A stretch of 64,000 nucleotides of DNA, from contig NZ_FMVM01000019.1 of assembly GCF_900102085.1 (NCBI RefSeq), positions 62,001-126,000 of the forward strand, written 5' to 3'. The DNA comes from Paenibacillus polysaccharolyticus. GTDB taxonomy: Bacteria; Bacillota; Bacilli; Paenibacillales; Paenibacillaceae. Position 1 is the stretch's first letter. Each line of letters starts with the position of its first letter. Positions 1 to 8,775 of this stretch are shown here, one piece after another. Position numbers and translations under genes: made by a program. The notes beneath the pieces are model-generated. The model saw nothing but the letters and a program-made list of their open reading frames with translations. It did no database searches and was not told the origin of the DNA.

Positions 1-821
1 TTATCCAAGCGGGCCGCACGTATCAATATTTTGAAGGAAATGTGCTATATCCGTTCGGACATGGTCTGACCTATGCTTCATTTAAATACAGCAATCTGGA
101 GATTAGCCCTGCGCAAGTGGGAAAAGAAGACCGTGTGACCATTCGAGTGGATGTGACGAATACCAGTTCAATCGCCAGCGACGAGGTCGTGCAGTTGTAT
201 GTGCGTGCAGGAAAGTCACGAGTGAAACGTCCACTTAAAACGCTAAAAGCTTTCCGACGTCTGCATATTGAAGCTGGAGCGACAGCGACTGTTCATTTTG
301 ATCTGCCTGTTCAGGAATTGGCCATCTGGGATGTTACTCGTGATCGTTATGTGGTGGAGGATGGCATCTATTCGATTATGGCAGCCAAATCTTCCTCCGA
401 TGTGCAGTTGGTCGCAGATCTAAAAATAGATGGAGAGATCATACCTGCTCGTGACTTGAGTGTGACTACACGTGCCGAGAATTATGATGTTTATCGGAGT
501 GTGGAGCTGGATGAGTGCAAAGAGGGTGGAACCGCTGTCCGTGTTATTGGAGAGCAAGGATGGATTGCCTTTAGGGATGCTGACCTTGGCAACGGGGCCA
601 CCACATTTGAAGCTCGCCTATCTGCAGAACAGCAAGGGGGTGTGCTGGAAGTGAGATTGGGTACCCCGGACGGTGCCCTTGCAGGACGTGTAGAGCTGGC
701 ACAAAGCGGTGCCCAGCAGTGGTCTACGGTAGAGGTTGAACTGACAGGCGCATCAGGAGTGCAGGATATCTATCTGATATTACCTGCGGGCGTCCGTGTT
801 CGTCATTTTGAGGTTCATTAA
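1..821 (+). CDS. GH3 beta-glycosidase, C-terminal part (5' end outside window)
   Basis: Only the last ~272 residues are present; the reading frame is open from base 3 to the left edge, so the gene starts outside the window. The visible part begins with GRTYQYF and LYPFGHGLTY, the conserved block that opens the fibronectin-III-like domain at the end of glycoside hydrolase family 3 enzymes. That domain runs to about residue 145. A second beta-rich domain follows, with GWIAFRDADLGNGA and a late YLIL strand, a pattern of family 6-like carbohydrate-binding modules. The catalytic domains are missing, so the substrate (beta-glucoside, xyloside or other) cannot be decided. No signal peptide can be judged. 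A hairpin terminator follows 75 bases after the stop. Confidence 0.85.
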   Translation, partial: IQAGRTYQYFEGNVLYPFGHGLTYASFKYSNLEISPAQVGKEDRVTIRVDVTNTSSIASDEVVQLYVRAGKSRVKRPLKTLKAFRRLHIEAGATATVHFDLPVQELAIWDVTRDRYVVEDGIYSIMAAKSSSDVQLVADLKIDGEIIPARDLSVTTRAENYDVYRSVELDECKEGGTAVRVIGEQGWIAFRDADLGNGATTFEARLSAEQQGGVLEVRLGTPDGALAGRVELAQSGAQQWSTVEVELTGASGVQDIYLILPAGVRVRHFEVH

Positions 822-896
822 CATATAGAAAATGTAAACGATAGAGAGCAGGATAGAAGAGGTCGCTGACCATCTTTTTCCTATTCTCTATTATGC

Positions 897-937
897 GAGG
901 TCAACCTGTTTTTAACGGTTGGCCTTTTTTTATTTTT
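897..937 (+). terminator. Rho-independent terminator after the GH3 gene
   Basis: GGTCAACC (899-906) pairs with GGTTGGCC (917-924), with one G-U pair and a 10-base loop, and is followed by a run of T from 925. It fits termination of the glycosidase transcript. Confidence 0.75.
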
Positions 938-969
938 ACATGATCCCCATTCAAAAAAAGCAATTATAT

Positions 970-990
970 CACGATATATATTATATAGTG
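970..990. promoter_or_regulatory. AT-rich inverted repeat upstream of the chemoreceptor
   Basis: CACGATATA (970-978) and TATATAGTG (982-990) form an inverted repeat with one mismatch, 109 bases before the chemoreceptor start. It could be an operator or simply AT-rich promoter DNA. It slightly resembles an NrdR box, but no ribonucleotide reductase gene follows on this strand. Confidence 0.3.
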
Positions 991-1098
991 TCATATCATA
1001 TGCTGGACGCATAGGTGGGGAAAGAGGTCGAACCCGAACTCATTCTTTATCAGGACGGATATGTAAGCTAGAAAAGTAAAGGAAAAGGGGAATCTGCA

Positions 1099-2847
1099 AT
1101 GTTACGCTACTTCCGCAATCGAAGTTTGGTTTTCACCAGTTCTGTCCTGATTGCCATCATTTTGTTTGTAATGATCATCCTGATGAGTGTGTTGAATTTC
1201 AAACAAAGTCAGCAGGCTTACTACGAAGAAATCAATCAGGTAGGTAAGGCGCTGTCCAATCAGCTCCAGCTCAACCATAAGTGGGTAGAACAGGCGAATC
1301 AGCAACTGGAGGCTTCACCTAAGCCAACATCTCCCGAACTCACGTCATTGAAAGAACAACTCGATGCGATGACCGGTGTTGCCTCTATTGCAAATGCTTA
1401 TATATTCAAATCGGATATTATCGAACGGGATGGGAAACAGATCTTAACGGGGGTGCAAGTCAATCAGGCACTCTATGATCTGGAGATGGTCCCCGGTGTC
1501 GAATACGAAATTCCAGAAGTAGTTCAAGATACATATGATCATGTATTCCAGAACGGAACCGCTTTTACAGAATCATACACGGATACTGCAGGGACGTGGG
1601 TGACCTATCTAAGCACGATCAAAGATGATACGGGTAAGACGATTGCTATTTTTGGTCTGGATTTGGACGCAGCCCAAGTGAAGCAGGATCAGATGTGGAT
1701 GTTTTTGTATAGTCTGGGGAGTGGATTTGTCATTGCGGTCATTATGATTATAGTTATGGTCATTCTGGCTCGAATTGTACTTCGACCATTACAGAAACTC
1801 GCAGATGTATCGAAGCAGGCGGCAGGCGGCAATCTGACAGTCAGTCTGGATGTACGCAATAACAATGAGATCGGCCAAACGGCCAACGCATTTAATCATA
1901 TGCTTGGGGGGCTACAGCAACTGATTACAGGCATTCAGTCCACTTCTGCGAGTGTGACCCGCTCAGCTGCGGATCTGCAGATGAGTTCGGAACGTACCAC
2001 TGAAGCTTCACAAGAGATTACCGAATCGATGTTGCAGGTGTCCTCCGGGGCAGAACAGCAACGACAATCCACGAATGAATGCCAGGAGTCCATCGGCGAG
2101 ATGGTCATTGGCATCAAACGAATTGCTGACTCATCTCAGGTGGTTGCTGAACTGGCTTCGGATACAACGGATCTCGCTAGCCGAGGTGAGGCAGATATTA
2201 CAACGATGGTCGATCAGATGCAGAAGATTGAACTTAACATGTCAGGCACGGTTGTAGTTCTTCATGATCTTCAACAATTGAACAGCAGCATCGGTGGAAT
2301 CATGTCCATGATTCGGGATATTGCGGATCAGACGAGCCTGCTTGCGCTGAATGCTTCCATTGAGGCAGCTAGAGCAGGGGAGACAGGAAGAGGCTTTGCT
2401 GTGGTTGCACAGGAGATTCAGAAGCTTTCGAATCGCTCCAAAGAGTCTTCTGATCAGATCGACCAGATTCTTCAAGGTATCCTTAATCATACGGAGAAGG
2501 CCGTAACTTCCATTGAAGAGTCAGTGGATGTCGCTAAACGAGGAGCAGAGACATCCGTAGTAACGGCAGAAACATTCCGCCAGATTGTCGAATCTATTCA
2601 GAAGGTATCGGGACAAGTCTACGAAGTATCCGCCGCCTCTGAGCAAATGTCAGCCAGCAGTGATCAGATTGCTGCTTCTTTGGAGCAATTGGGTGTTGTG
2701 GCTTCGGATTCATCCGGTAACGCGAACAAGGCTCGTGCTTCTTCGGAAGAACAACTGGCGCTGATGGAAGAAGTATCGAGTCTCTCTCACGAGCTGAGAA
2801 GTTTGGCTTACGAACTGAATCAGGTCATCCAAAGGTTTCAGGTGTAA
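1099..2847 (+). CDS. Methyl-accepting chemotaxis protein
   Basis: Transmembrane chemoreceptor of 582 residues that passes ligand information to the CheA/CheW kinase complex. A first membrane helix (about residues 11-32) and a second (about 200-222) bracket an extracellular sensor of ~165 residues. A HAMP linker follows (about 223-276) and then a long coiled-coil signalling domain. The highly conserved hairpin tip is visible near residues 405-436 (DQTSLLALNASIEAARAGE). The sensor is of the single or double PAS-like Cache size but I cannot name the ligand. The start has an AAGGGG ribosome site 8 bases upstream. The gene stands alone, converging on nrdG. Confidence 0.92.
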   Translation: MLRYFRNRSLVFTSSVLIAIILFVMIILMSVLNFKQSQQAYYEEINQVGKALSNQLQLNHKWVEQANQQLEASPKPTSPELTSLKEQLDAMTGVASIANAYIFKSDIIERDGKQILTGVQVNQALYDLEMVPGVEYEIPEVVQDTYDHVFQNGTAFTESYTDTAGTWVTYLSTIKDDTGKTIAIFGLDLDAAQVKQDQMWMFLYSLGSGFVIAVIMIIVMVILARIVLRPLQKLADVSKQAAGGNLTVSLDVRNNNEIGQTANAFNHMLGGLQQLITGIQSTSASVTRSAADLQMSSERTTEASQEITESMLQVSSGAEQQRQSTNECQESIGEMVIGIKRIADSSQVVAELASDTTDLASRGEADITTMVDQMQKIELNMSGTVVVLHDLQQLNSSIGGIMSMIRDIADQTSLLALNASIEAARAGETGRGFAVVAQEIQKLSNRSKESSDQIDQILQGILNHTEKAVTSIEESVDVAKRGAETSVVTAETFRQIVESIQKVSGQVYEVSAASEQMSASSDQIAASLEQLGVVASDSSGNANKARASSEEQLALMEEVSSLSHELRSLAYELNQVIQRFQV

Positions 2848-2898
2848 AAGGAGAAAAAACATCGTTACACTGCACCAAGATGCAATGTAACGATGTTT
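2848..2898 (-). terminator. Terminator hairpin overlapping the end of nrdG
   Basis: A 13-bp perfect stem (2857-2869 with 2886-2898) encloses four more pairs (TGCA/TGCA) and a 6-base loop. Read on the minus strand it is followed by a T run (2859 down to 2854). The stem contains the nrdG stop codon, so the last codons are part of the hairpin. It may also stop the convergent chemoreceptor transcript, though the T tract on that side is short. Confidence 0.75.
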
Positions 2899-3374
2899 CC
2901 AGATGCTTGCGTTGCGCGCACGTCAATCAAGCGCTGATTACGACTTCCACGGAAGGGCAGAGATACATCACGCTCTGCTGCAAGGTAACGCCCGTCGATA
3001 ATCACGTCACATAGCTGTGCAAGCTCTGCTCTTTCCGGGTCGGCGATGAGTTCCTCATATTCGAATCCGGTGTAGGCCCATACCGTCAGATCTGGCCTTG
3101 CATCTCGAAACTGACGTACCCAACGAGTACATGCTGCTGCTGAGAAAAAGGGGTCACCCCCGCATAACGTCACGCCATCCAGTAACGGATGGTTCGTGAC
3201 CTCATGCAAAATCTGTTGCTGCCGCTCTTCTGTAAAGGGTTCACCTGCGCGGAAACTCCACGAATCCGGGCTGAAGCAGCCCGGACATGCGTGGCGGCAT
3301 CCGCTGATAAACAGCACAGCTCGCAGGCCGGTTCCTTCATTGACCGATTCGGGAATGTAACCAAACAGATTCAC
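2865..3374 (-). CDS. nrdG: Anaerobic ribonucleotide reductase activating protein
   Basis: Radical SAM enzyme of 169 residues that installs the glycyl radical on NrdD. The 4Fe-4S ligands are Cys26, Cys30 and Cys33 in GCRHACPGC, the CxxxCxxC signature of radical SAM activases, in the short length normal for NrdG. The start codon overlaps the nrdD stop by 4 bases (ATGA), so the two are translationally coupled. Function needs S-adenosylmethionine, an electron donor and absence of oxygen (family knowledge). Confidence 0.95.
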   Translation of the reverse strand: MNLFGYIPESVNEGTGLRAVLFISGCRHACPGCFSPDSWSFRAGEPFTEERQQQILHEVTNHPLLDGVTLCGGDPFFSAAACTRWVRQFRDARPDLTVWAYTGFEYEELIADPERAELAQLCDVIIDGRYLAAERDVSLPFRGSRNQRLIDVRATQASGNIVTLHLGAV

Positions 3375-5332
3375 CGGTGTTTCACCCGATCCCGCACTTC
3401 GGCCTGCTTCGCAGCATTGAAGCGTACCTTGTAATCTCCCGTCAGATAACCGGTTACACGGCGCAAGCGCTGGAAGTGAACCTCATTTTCGTGAACTTCA
3501 CATCCCGGACAGGTATCACCGATGACCCCCTCATACCCGCATTCAGGGCAACGATCAATCGGATGGTTAATCGAGAAGTAACCGATATTCTGTGCCAGCG
3601 CGTACTGTACAATGCGCATAAAGGCTGCTGTATTTGCCCGCACATTGCCGTCAAGTTCAATATAAGAGATGGCTCCGGCATTGCACAGAGCGTGGAATGG
3701 AGCTTCCAGTTCGATCTTACGGTAGGCAGGAAGGTTATGATAGACCGGAATATGGAACGAGTTCGTATAGTATTCACGTTCATTCACACCGGAGATCGGG
3801 CCGTAACAGGCTCGATCTATTTTGGTGAATTTGCCGGATAAACCTTCAGCAGGTGTAGCAAAGAGCGTAACGTTCAGGTTATGCAGCTCACTCATCCGAT
3901 CACAGAACTCTCTCATCGTACGGATGACATTCAGTGCCTCGCGATGCACATGCATATCTTGTCCATGATGTCGTCCATACATAGCAGTCATACATTCGGC
4001 AAGTCCGATGAATCCAAGGGACAACGTACCGTGTTTCAACAGATCAGCAACCGGCTCGTCCGGTTCCAGCTTCTCTCCGCCTTCCCATACCCCTTCACGC
4101 ATCATGAAGTCCGATGATTTGGCAGGCTGTTTTTTCTGAATGGCATACCGATGAAGTAAACCCTCCACGGCATTGTGCATGATTTTATCCAGGGCCACAT
4201 AGAATCCTTCCCGATCCGCAACAGCCCGATTGTTTTGGCAGATGCCAAACCGAATTCCCAGCTTCACCAGATTGACCGTATTGAAAGACAGGTTTCCTTT
4301 GCCACTCTGCCGATTTCGTCCAAAGCGATCCGCAAGGGTACGTGTGCGGCAGCCCATGGTAGCAATGATTGTATCCGGGTCTTCCGGGTGATAGTAAGGT
4401 AGATTAAATGATGCGTCCACGTTGACAAAGTTAGGATACATCCGCCGTGAGGAACAGGTTACCGCGAGGCGGAACAAGTCATAGTTCGGGTCGCCCTGAG
4501 CCTGGTTAACCCCTTGCTTGCACTGGAAGATATGCTGTGGAAATACAGGCGTTTCGCCATGTCCAAGGCCACGAATCGTTGCTTCCAGCAGGGAACGGGA
4601 TACAAGACGACCCTCAGCTGATGTACACATGCCATAGTTTAGCGATGTAAAAGGAATCTGTCCGCCCGCCCGGCTACTCATCGTATTGAGGTTATGTATA
4701 AGAGATTCGGCTGCTTGTCCTGTCTCCAGTTCTGTTTCCTCACTTGCAAAAGCAAATGCCCGCGGGCACTGCTGCTTCGCTTCCATGCTGTCTAGATGTA
4801 GCTGCTCATCCGTCAGCAAGGCTTGTTCTTCAAAAATCCGTTGACCTTTGCGGAAATGCTTGATGAAAGAGCGTCGCACGTAAGGTGCCAGATCCCAATC
4901 AATTTTGTTGGCAGATACGCCGCCGTACTGGCTGTTTTGCTGTGACTGGAAGATGATTGCGACCAGAGCCATCGCAGACATGATGGTCTGTGGTGTGCGA
5001 ACCGATCCATTTCCCGTATTGAAGCCGGAAGCCAGCAATCGACTGAATGGAATAAAAATGCAGTTGGTTGTTCCAAGGGCATACTGATCCAGATCGTGTA
5101 CATACAGATCGCCATTCTCAACTGCATCTGCAAGCGCCTCCGGCAATACGTGACGCATGGCATGCCACTTGGCTGTCTCCGATCCAAGCCTGCTCATCTT
5201 GCCGCTGAACGAATCTCCATTCAGATTCGCATTCTCCCTCAGCGTATCAGCGTCTTCAGCGCCAATGATACGTCTTCCCAGGTCAGATAACAGATCGGTT
5301 GCCGGTGGTGCGGCATGCTCAAGCATAGTCAT
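3371..5332 (-). CDS. nrdD: Anaerobic (class III) ribonucleoside-triphosphate reductase
   Basis: Glycyl-radical enzyme of 653 residues that makes deoxyribonucleotides for DNA synthesis without oxygen. The C-terminal zinc site is Cys595, Cys598, Cys608 and Cys611, and the radical glycine is Gly628 in RVTGYL. The N-terminus starts directly with the catalytic barrel; the allosteric ATP-cone found in longer NrdD proteins is absent or not recognisable, which suggests altered dATP control. AGGAGG lies 8 bases before the ATG. Expression is probably repressed by NrdR and induced by an FNR-type regulator, judging from the sites at 5392-5462. Confidence 0.96.
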   Translation of the reverse strand: MTMLEHAAPPATDLLSDLGRRIIGAEDADTLRENANLNGDSFSGKMSRLGSETAKWHAMRHVLPEALADAVENGDLYVHDLDQYALGTTNCIFIPFSRLLASGFNTGNGSVRTPQTIMSAMALVAIIFQSQQNSQYGGVSANKIDWDLAPYVRRSFIKHFRKGQRIFEEQALLTDEQLHLDSMEAKQQCPRAFAFASEETELETGQAAESLIHNLNTMSSRAGGQIPFTSLNYGMCTSAEGRLVSRSLLEATIRGLGHGETPVFPQHIFQCKQGVNQAQGDPNYDLFRLAVTCSSRRMYPNFVNVDASFNLPYYHPEDPDTIIATMGCRTRTLADRFGRNRQSGKGNLSFNTVNLVKLGIRFGICQNNRAVADREGFYVALDKIMHNAVEGLLHRYAIQKKQPAKSSDFMMREGVWEGGEKLEPDEPVADLLKHGTLSLGFIGLAECMTAMYGRHHGQDMHVHREALNVIRTMREFCDRMSELHNLNVTLFATPAEGLSGKFTKIDRACYGPISGVNEREYYTNSFHIPVYHNLPAYRKIELEAPFHALCNAGAISYIELDGNVRANTAAFMRIVQYALAQNIGYFSINHPIDRCPECGYEGVIGDTCPGCEVHENEVHFQRLRRVTGYLTGDYKVRFNAAKQAEVRDRVKHR

Positions 5333-5363
5333 GTAACGTGCCTCCTAAATGATTTTTAAATAG

Positions 5364-5439
5364 ATTATAATTTGATTAATATATGAGTTATATACTACAT
5401 GTAGGATTGTATTATCCATTTATAAACTATATGTGGGTT
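5364..5439 (-). promoter_or_regulatory. nrdDG promoter region with tandem NrdR boxes
   Basis: Two NrdR-like boxes are centred on CTACATGTAG (5395-5404, a perfect palindrome) and CTATATGTGG (5427-5436, plus-strand reading). Their starts are exactly 32 bp apart, about three helical turns, the spacing known for paired NrdR boxes. A possible -10, TATAAT on the minus strand, is at 5364-5369, so the proximal box would cover the -35 region, which fits repression. The -35 itself is weak. Confidence 0.65.
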
Positions 5440-5444
5440 TTTGG

Positions 5445-5462
5445 GTGTGATTATGATCACAC
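5445..5462 (-). promoter_or_regulatory. FNR/CRP-type operator upstream of nrdDG
   Basis: TGTGATTATGATCACA (5446-5461) matches the TGTGA-N6-TCACA consensus used by Fnr in Bacillus, with one extra matching base each side. It lies upstream of both NrdR boxes and roughly 96 bases before the inferred transcription start, a class I activator position. Anaerobic induction of a class III reductase is the obvious role. The regulator gene is not in the window. Confidence 0.6.
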
Positions 5463-5787
5463 TCCCTGTGAGGTGGAAGAGCATCTTCCGGGATTTGGCG
5501 CGGGTTTAAGGTTCCCAAAATTCAAACAGAAGCGTATAATTTCTATTTACCCTGCAAGTATAAACTTATAAGTTAGATACCGTGGATCGAAGCATTTTTT
5601 TAGATCTGTTCGGTGAGAGAAGAGGTTACAGGCACCAGGATGATTCTCTTGTACTTCTGTGGTGTTAAACATATAAGTATAGTTTGTGACAATCGTTCGG
5701 ATTCCCCGGCAGACCCCTGCATGTGAATCAACATTCTGATCGGTGAACTTAATATAGCAGCTAAGACAAACAAAGAGGGGTTGGATC

Positions 5788-7425
5788 ATGGGGACGGTAG
5801 AAGGCGTTAACCAAGGCTTCTATGAAAATATTGAAGAAGCAGCGGCCCATATTGTGGACGTATTAAGTGGCATATTAAGAGTGAATACCATCTTTGTAGC
5901 CACGAATGACGGAGTGACTAATGTCATTCTGGAAGCCTTCAACCGCAAGGAAGAATTAATAGTCAAAGGGACTGCGCTTCCTTTTATGGAATCTTACTGT
6001 AGTCTGGTCTTGAGAGACAATAACAGTGTCGTTACCATTTCGGATACCACCGAACATTCTGTAACACGATCAATGAATGTCACGGGTGGATTGGGTAATC
6101 GATTTTTCGTGGGAGTACCTATTGTACGTAGAACAGGTGAAGCTTTCGGAACGATATGCATAATGGATGATCCAGGGTATAACATCAGTGATACCGATAT
6201 GAAGACGCTGAAAGCTATGGCTGTTTTTCTAGGATACGTTGTTGACCTGGAGAGTGCGCTGCACGTTCAGGAGCAGAGACTCAGCGATTCAGAACAATTG
6301 CAAGAAAAATTACAGGCGGAGAAGGAACGTGCCGAATCCGAGGCCATGACCAAGACACAAATGCTCAAACTGATGAGTCATGAGATCCGTAATCCGCTGA
6401 ACGGCATTTTGGGATTGACGGATCTGATGCGGACACCCGACATGTCGGAGGAACAAGCTGAGTATGTGAACATGATTGAAACGAGCGGTAATATTCTGCT
6501 TTCACTGCTCAACAATATGATGAATTTTAATATCAATGAGGCAGGAAAAACGGTTATTCATGATGATCCCTTTGATTTGGTCAGCACCATTGAGAACACT
6601 GTCTATCTCTATGCCGGAACAGCTGCGAGCAAAAAGATAGAACTGGGGTTAAACCTGAATCTGAACGTATCGCAGGTTTTCATTGGTGATGAGATCAAGA
6701 TTGGCCAGATGTTGGGCCATGTGATGCAATACGCCATGGATTCCACTCGGGAAGGTGCTGTACTGGTAACAGCAGAGATGAGGGGAGATGAAGTAGAGGA
6801 TACAAGCCTGCTTTTGCTACGGGTTAGATACACGGGACAGATGTTATCCGACAACCGTTTGCGAGTTTCGACTGTCAAACCGGAAGCGATCAGTACGGAA
6901 AAACTGATTGGTAGCAATCTGGGACTGGCAGTCAGCCAGAATCTGGCCATTCTGATGCATGGTCGTATTCAGGTGAACAGTCTGCAAGGTGACGAAACCG
7001 AGTTCCGGATTTCATTGCCATTACGCAGGTATTGGGACTTGCCGCAAATCACAAGTGTGCAACAACGTTTGAAGGCTAAAAAAGTGCTACTCGCCAAAGA
7101 TCCTGATATTTTGCAGGGCGTATCCTCCCTGATGCGGAATTGGGAGATGGATGTGCGCATGACTTCGGGTTCAGCCTCTGCATATGAATGGATCAAGGAA
7201 GGTTATAAGCCGGATGTGGCTGTTGTAGATCTGGGCTTGCGTGAGGGCATTACAGTCGATTTCGTCATTGCGCTGAAACAGCAGATTGAAGGCCTGCCTG
7301 TCATTGTGCTCGTTCCATATGGGATGCATATGGATATTCAGCAGACGGAGGTTTTTGATGCCGTGCTGACAAAGCCAGTTAGACAGACTGAGCTTTTAAA
7401 TGCACTAAGTATTATTTTGCCATAA
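5788..7425 (+). CDS. GAF-sensor hybrid histidine kinase with degenerate ATPase domain
   Basis: Soluble 545-residue signalling protein. A GAF sensor (about 15-165) and short coiled coil lead to a HisKA domain with the phospho-acceptor His198 in SHEIRNPLNG. The HATPase region (about 265-415) is eroded: the N-box asparagine is replaced (HVMQYAMDST), no DxGxG loop is visible, and the last glycine box reads GSNLGLAVSQ. A C-terminal receiver (about 428-545) keeps Asp481 and Lys529, but the usual acidic pair is KDPD and the switch threonine is missing. It may be a phosphorelay or pseudokinase partner rather than an active kinase. Ribosome site AGAGGGG precedes the ATG. No response regulator gene is adjacent. 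Confidence 0.85.
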   Translation: MGTVEGVNQGFYENIEEAAAHIVDVLSGILRVNTIFVATNDGVTNVILEAFNRKEELIVKGTALPFMESYCSLVLRDNNSVVTISDTTEHSVTRSMNVTGGLGNRFFVGVPIVRRTGEAFGTICIMDDPGYNISDTDMKTLKAMAVFLGYVVDLESALHVQEQRLSDSEQLQEKLQAEKERAESEAMTKTQMLKLMSHEIRNPLNGILGLTDLMRTPDMSEEQAEYVNMIETSGNILLSLLNNMMNFNINEAGKTVIHDDPFDLVSTIENTVYLYAGTAASKKIELGLNLNLNVSQVFIGDEIKIGQMLGHVMQYAMDSTREGAVLVTAEMRGDEVEDTSLLLLRVRYTGQMLSDNRLRVSTVKPEAISTEKLIGSNLGLAVSQNLAILMHGRIQVNSLQGDETEFRISLPLRRYWDLPQITSVQQRLKAKKVLLAKDPDILQGVSSLMRNWEMDVRMTSGSASAYEWIKEGYKPDVAVVDLGLREGITVDFVIALKQQIEGLPVIVLVPYGMHMDIQQTEVFDAVLTKPVRQTELLNALSIILP

Positions 7426-7471
7426 ACGTTTGCTACGTGATCCGGCTATGTCATCTGAGCTAATCCCCCAT

Positions 7472-7536
7472 ATTGAAGTTAAGAGGACGTATACTTCATT
7501 GAAGTTAAGCGGGTGCAGACTACTATTGAAGTTAAG
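7472..7536 (+). repeat. Three direct repeats ATTGAAGTTAAG
   Basis: The 12-mer ATTGAAGTTAAG occurs exactly at 7472-7483, 7498-7509 and 7525-7536, with 26 and 27 bp periods, between the kinase stop and its terminator. The role is unknown: a repeated protein-binding site, an antisense RNA target or a microsatellite-like array. Confidence 0.8.
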
Positions 7537-7564
7537 AAGTAATATAACTCTACCAAGGTTACAG

Positions 7565-7595
7565 AAGGCACATCACATCGCATGTGCCTTTTTTG
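7565..7595 (+). terminator. Rho-independent terminator after the hybrid kinase
   Basis: AAGGCACAT (7565-7573) pairs perfectly with ATGTGCCTT (7582-7590) across an 8-base loop, and T runs follow to 7594. Confidence 0.85.
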
Positions 7596-7706
7596 CTGTT
7601 TTTCCTGAGTTTCTACTTATATGTTTTTCCATTTGTTCAGGTTGGGTTACAATAGGATATGGAACTTAACTTCATCATTTCTACATTCTGAGGAGGACAT
7701 GCATTC

Positions 7707-8645
7707 ATGGATTATCGCAGGTTAGGTGGAAGCGGACTGAAAGTAAGCGAAATCAGCTTAGGTAGCTGGTTGACGTACGGAGGATATGTGGAACGTGAAA
7801 ATGCGGTGAAATCAATTGAAACGGCATTTGATGAAGGGATCAACTTTTTCGATACAGCCAACGCCTATGAGCGGGGAGCCGCAGAAGTATTGCTGGGTCA
7901 AACATTGAAAGCGTACTCACGAAGCTCTTATGTTCTCGCAACCAAGGTGTTTAACAAAATGGGTGATGGCCCTAACGATCACGGCTTGTCCCGCAAACAT
8001 ATTATGGAGCAGTGCGAGGCCAGTTTGAGACGCCTTGGCACCGATTATGTCGATATCTACTATTGCCATCGTTATCATCAGGAGACACCGATAGAGGAGA
8101 CCCTTCGTGCACTGGATGATCTGGTGCGTCATGGTAAAGTGCTATATGTAGGTGTGAGCCAGTGGACAGCGGCTCAGATGGAAGCTGCGCTCGGTACAGC
8201 AGATCGCCTGTTGCTGGATCGTATTGTCGTGAATCAACCGGTATATAATATGTTTGATCGGTATATTGAGAGCGAGATCATTCCTTTGGGTGAACGTAAA
8301 GGCATCGGACAGGTTGTTTATTCACCACTTGCACAAGGTTTGCTGACAGGGAAATATACATCTGTCTCCGATATTCCGGAGAATAGCCGGGCAGCCAAGC
8401 TTGGCTGGGATGAAGGGAAAATTAACGCAGATCGCATCGGCAAAGTACGTCAATTAGTTGAAGTTGCAGACAAGCTGAACCTGAAGGTGGGACAACTGGC
8501 ACTGGCCTGGATTTTGCGGCAAAATAATGTTTCCAGCGCTCTGGTCGGAGCGAGCCGTCCGGAACAGGTTAAGGAAAATGCTGCAGCTTCTGGAGTTATG
8601 CTGGATGCTGCTGTTATTGCAGAGATTGAACAAATTCTGGCCTGA
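7707..8645 (+). CDS. Aldo/keto reductase family oxidoreductase
   Basis: NADPH-dependent TIM-barrel reductase of 312 residues, similar in pattern to the potassium-channel beta-subunit-like branch of the family. The catalytic tetrad is Asp49, Tyr54, Lys80 and His121. The C-terminal cofactor part SALVGASRPEQVKENAAA is well kept. Likely substrates are aldehydes or ketones; nothing in the context narrows this. AGGAGG lies 10 bases before the ATG. The gene has its own terminator and faces the diguanylate cyclase gene. Confidence 0.9.
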   Translation: MDYRRLGGSGLKVSEISLGSWLTYGGYVERENAVKSIETAFDEGINFFDTANAYERGAAEVLLGQTLKAYSRSSYVLATKVFNKMGDGPNDHGLSRKHIMEQCEASLRRLGTDYVDIYYCHRYHQETPIEETLRALDDLVRHGKVLYVGVSQWTAAQMEAALGTADRLLLDRIVVNQPVYNMFDRYIESEIIPLGERKGIGQVVYSPLAQGLLTGKYTSVSDIPENSRAAKLGWDEGKINADRIGKVRQLVEVADKLNLKVGQLALAWILRQNNVSSALVGASRPEQVKENAAASGVMLDAAVIAEIEQILA

Positions 8646-8697
8646 CTCCGACTGGTTTTCTATAGAAACTGTAAGAACATCATTGATTTAATGAATG

Positions 8698-8749
8698 CGA
8701 AAGGGATGTCCCACTTGCCTTGGTTGAGGCAGGCGAGACATCCCTTTCG
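8698..8749. terminator. Convergent (probably bidirectional) terminator
   Basis: CGAAAGGGATGTC (8698-8710) and GACATCCCTTTCG (8737-8749) form a perfect 13-bp stem with further pairing in the loop. It sits between the stops of the aldo/keto reductase (+) and the diguanylate cyclase (-). The T tracts on both sides are short. Confidence 0.65.
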
Positions 8750-8775
8750 TTTCGTCGTTAAGACTAATCACCTTC

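Noticed and set aside
970..990. NrdR box upstream of the chemoreceptor
   Set aside because: Only a loose match in AT-rich DNA, single rather than paired, and not next to a ribonucleotide reductase gene on that strand.
5547..5789. 80-codon frame on the minus strand before the hybrid kinase
   Set aside because: No ribosome site, no recognisable pattern, and it covers the kinase promoter region.
7430..7669. 79-codon frame after the hybrid kinase
   Set aside because: It runs through the direct repeats and the terminator and has no ribosome site.
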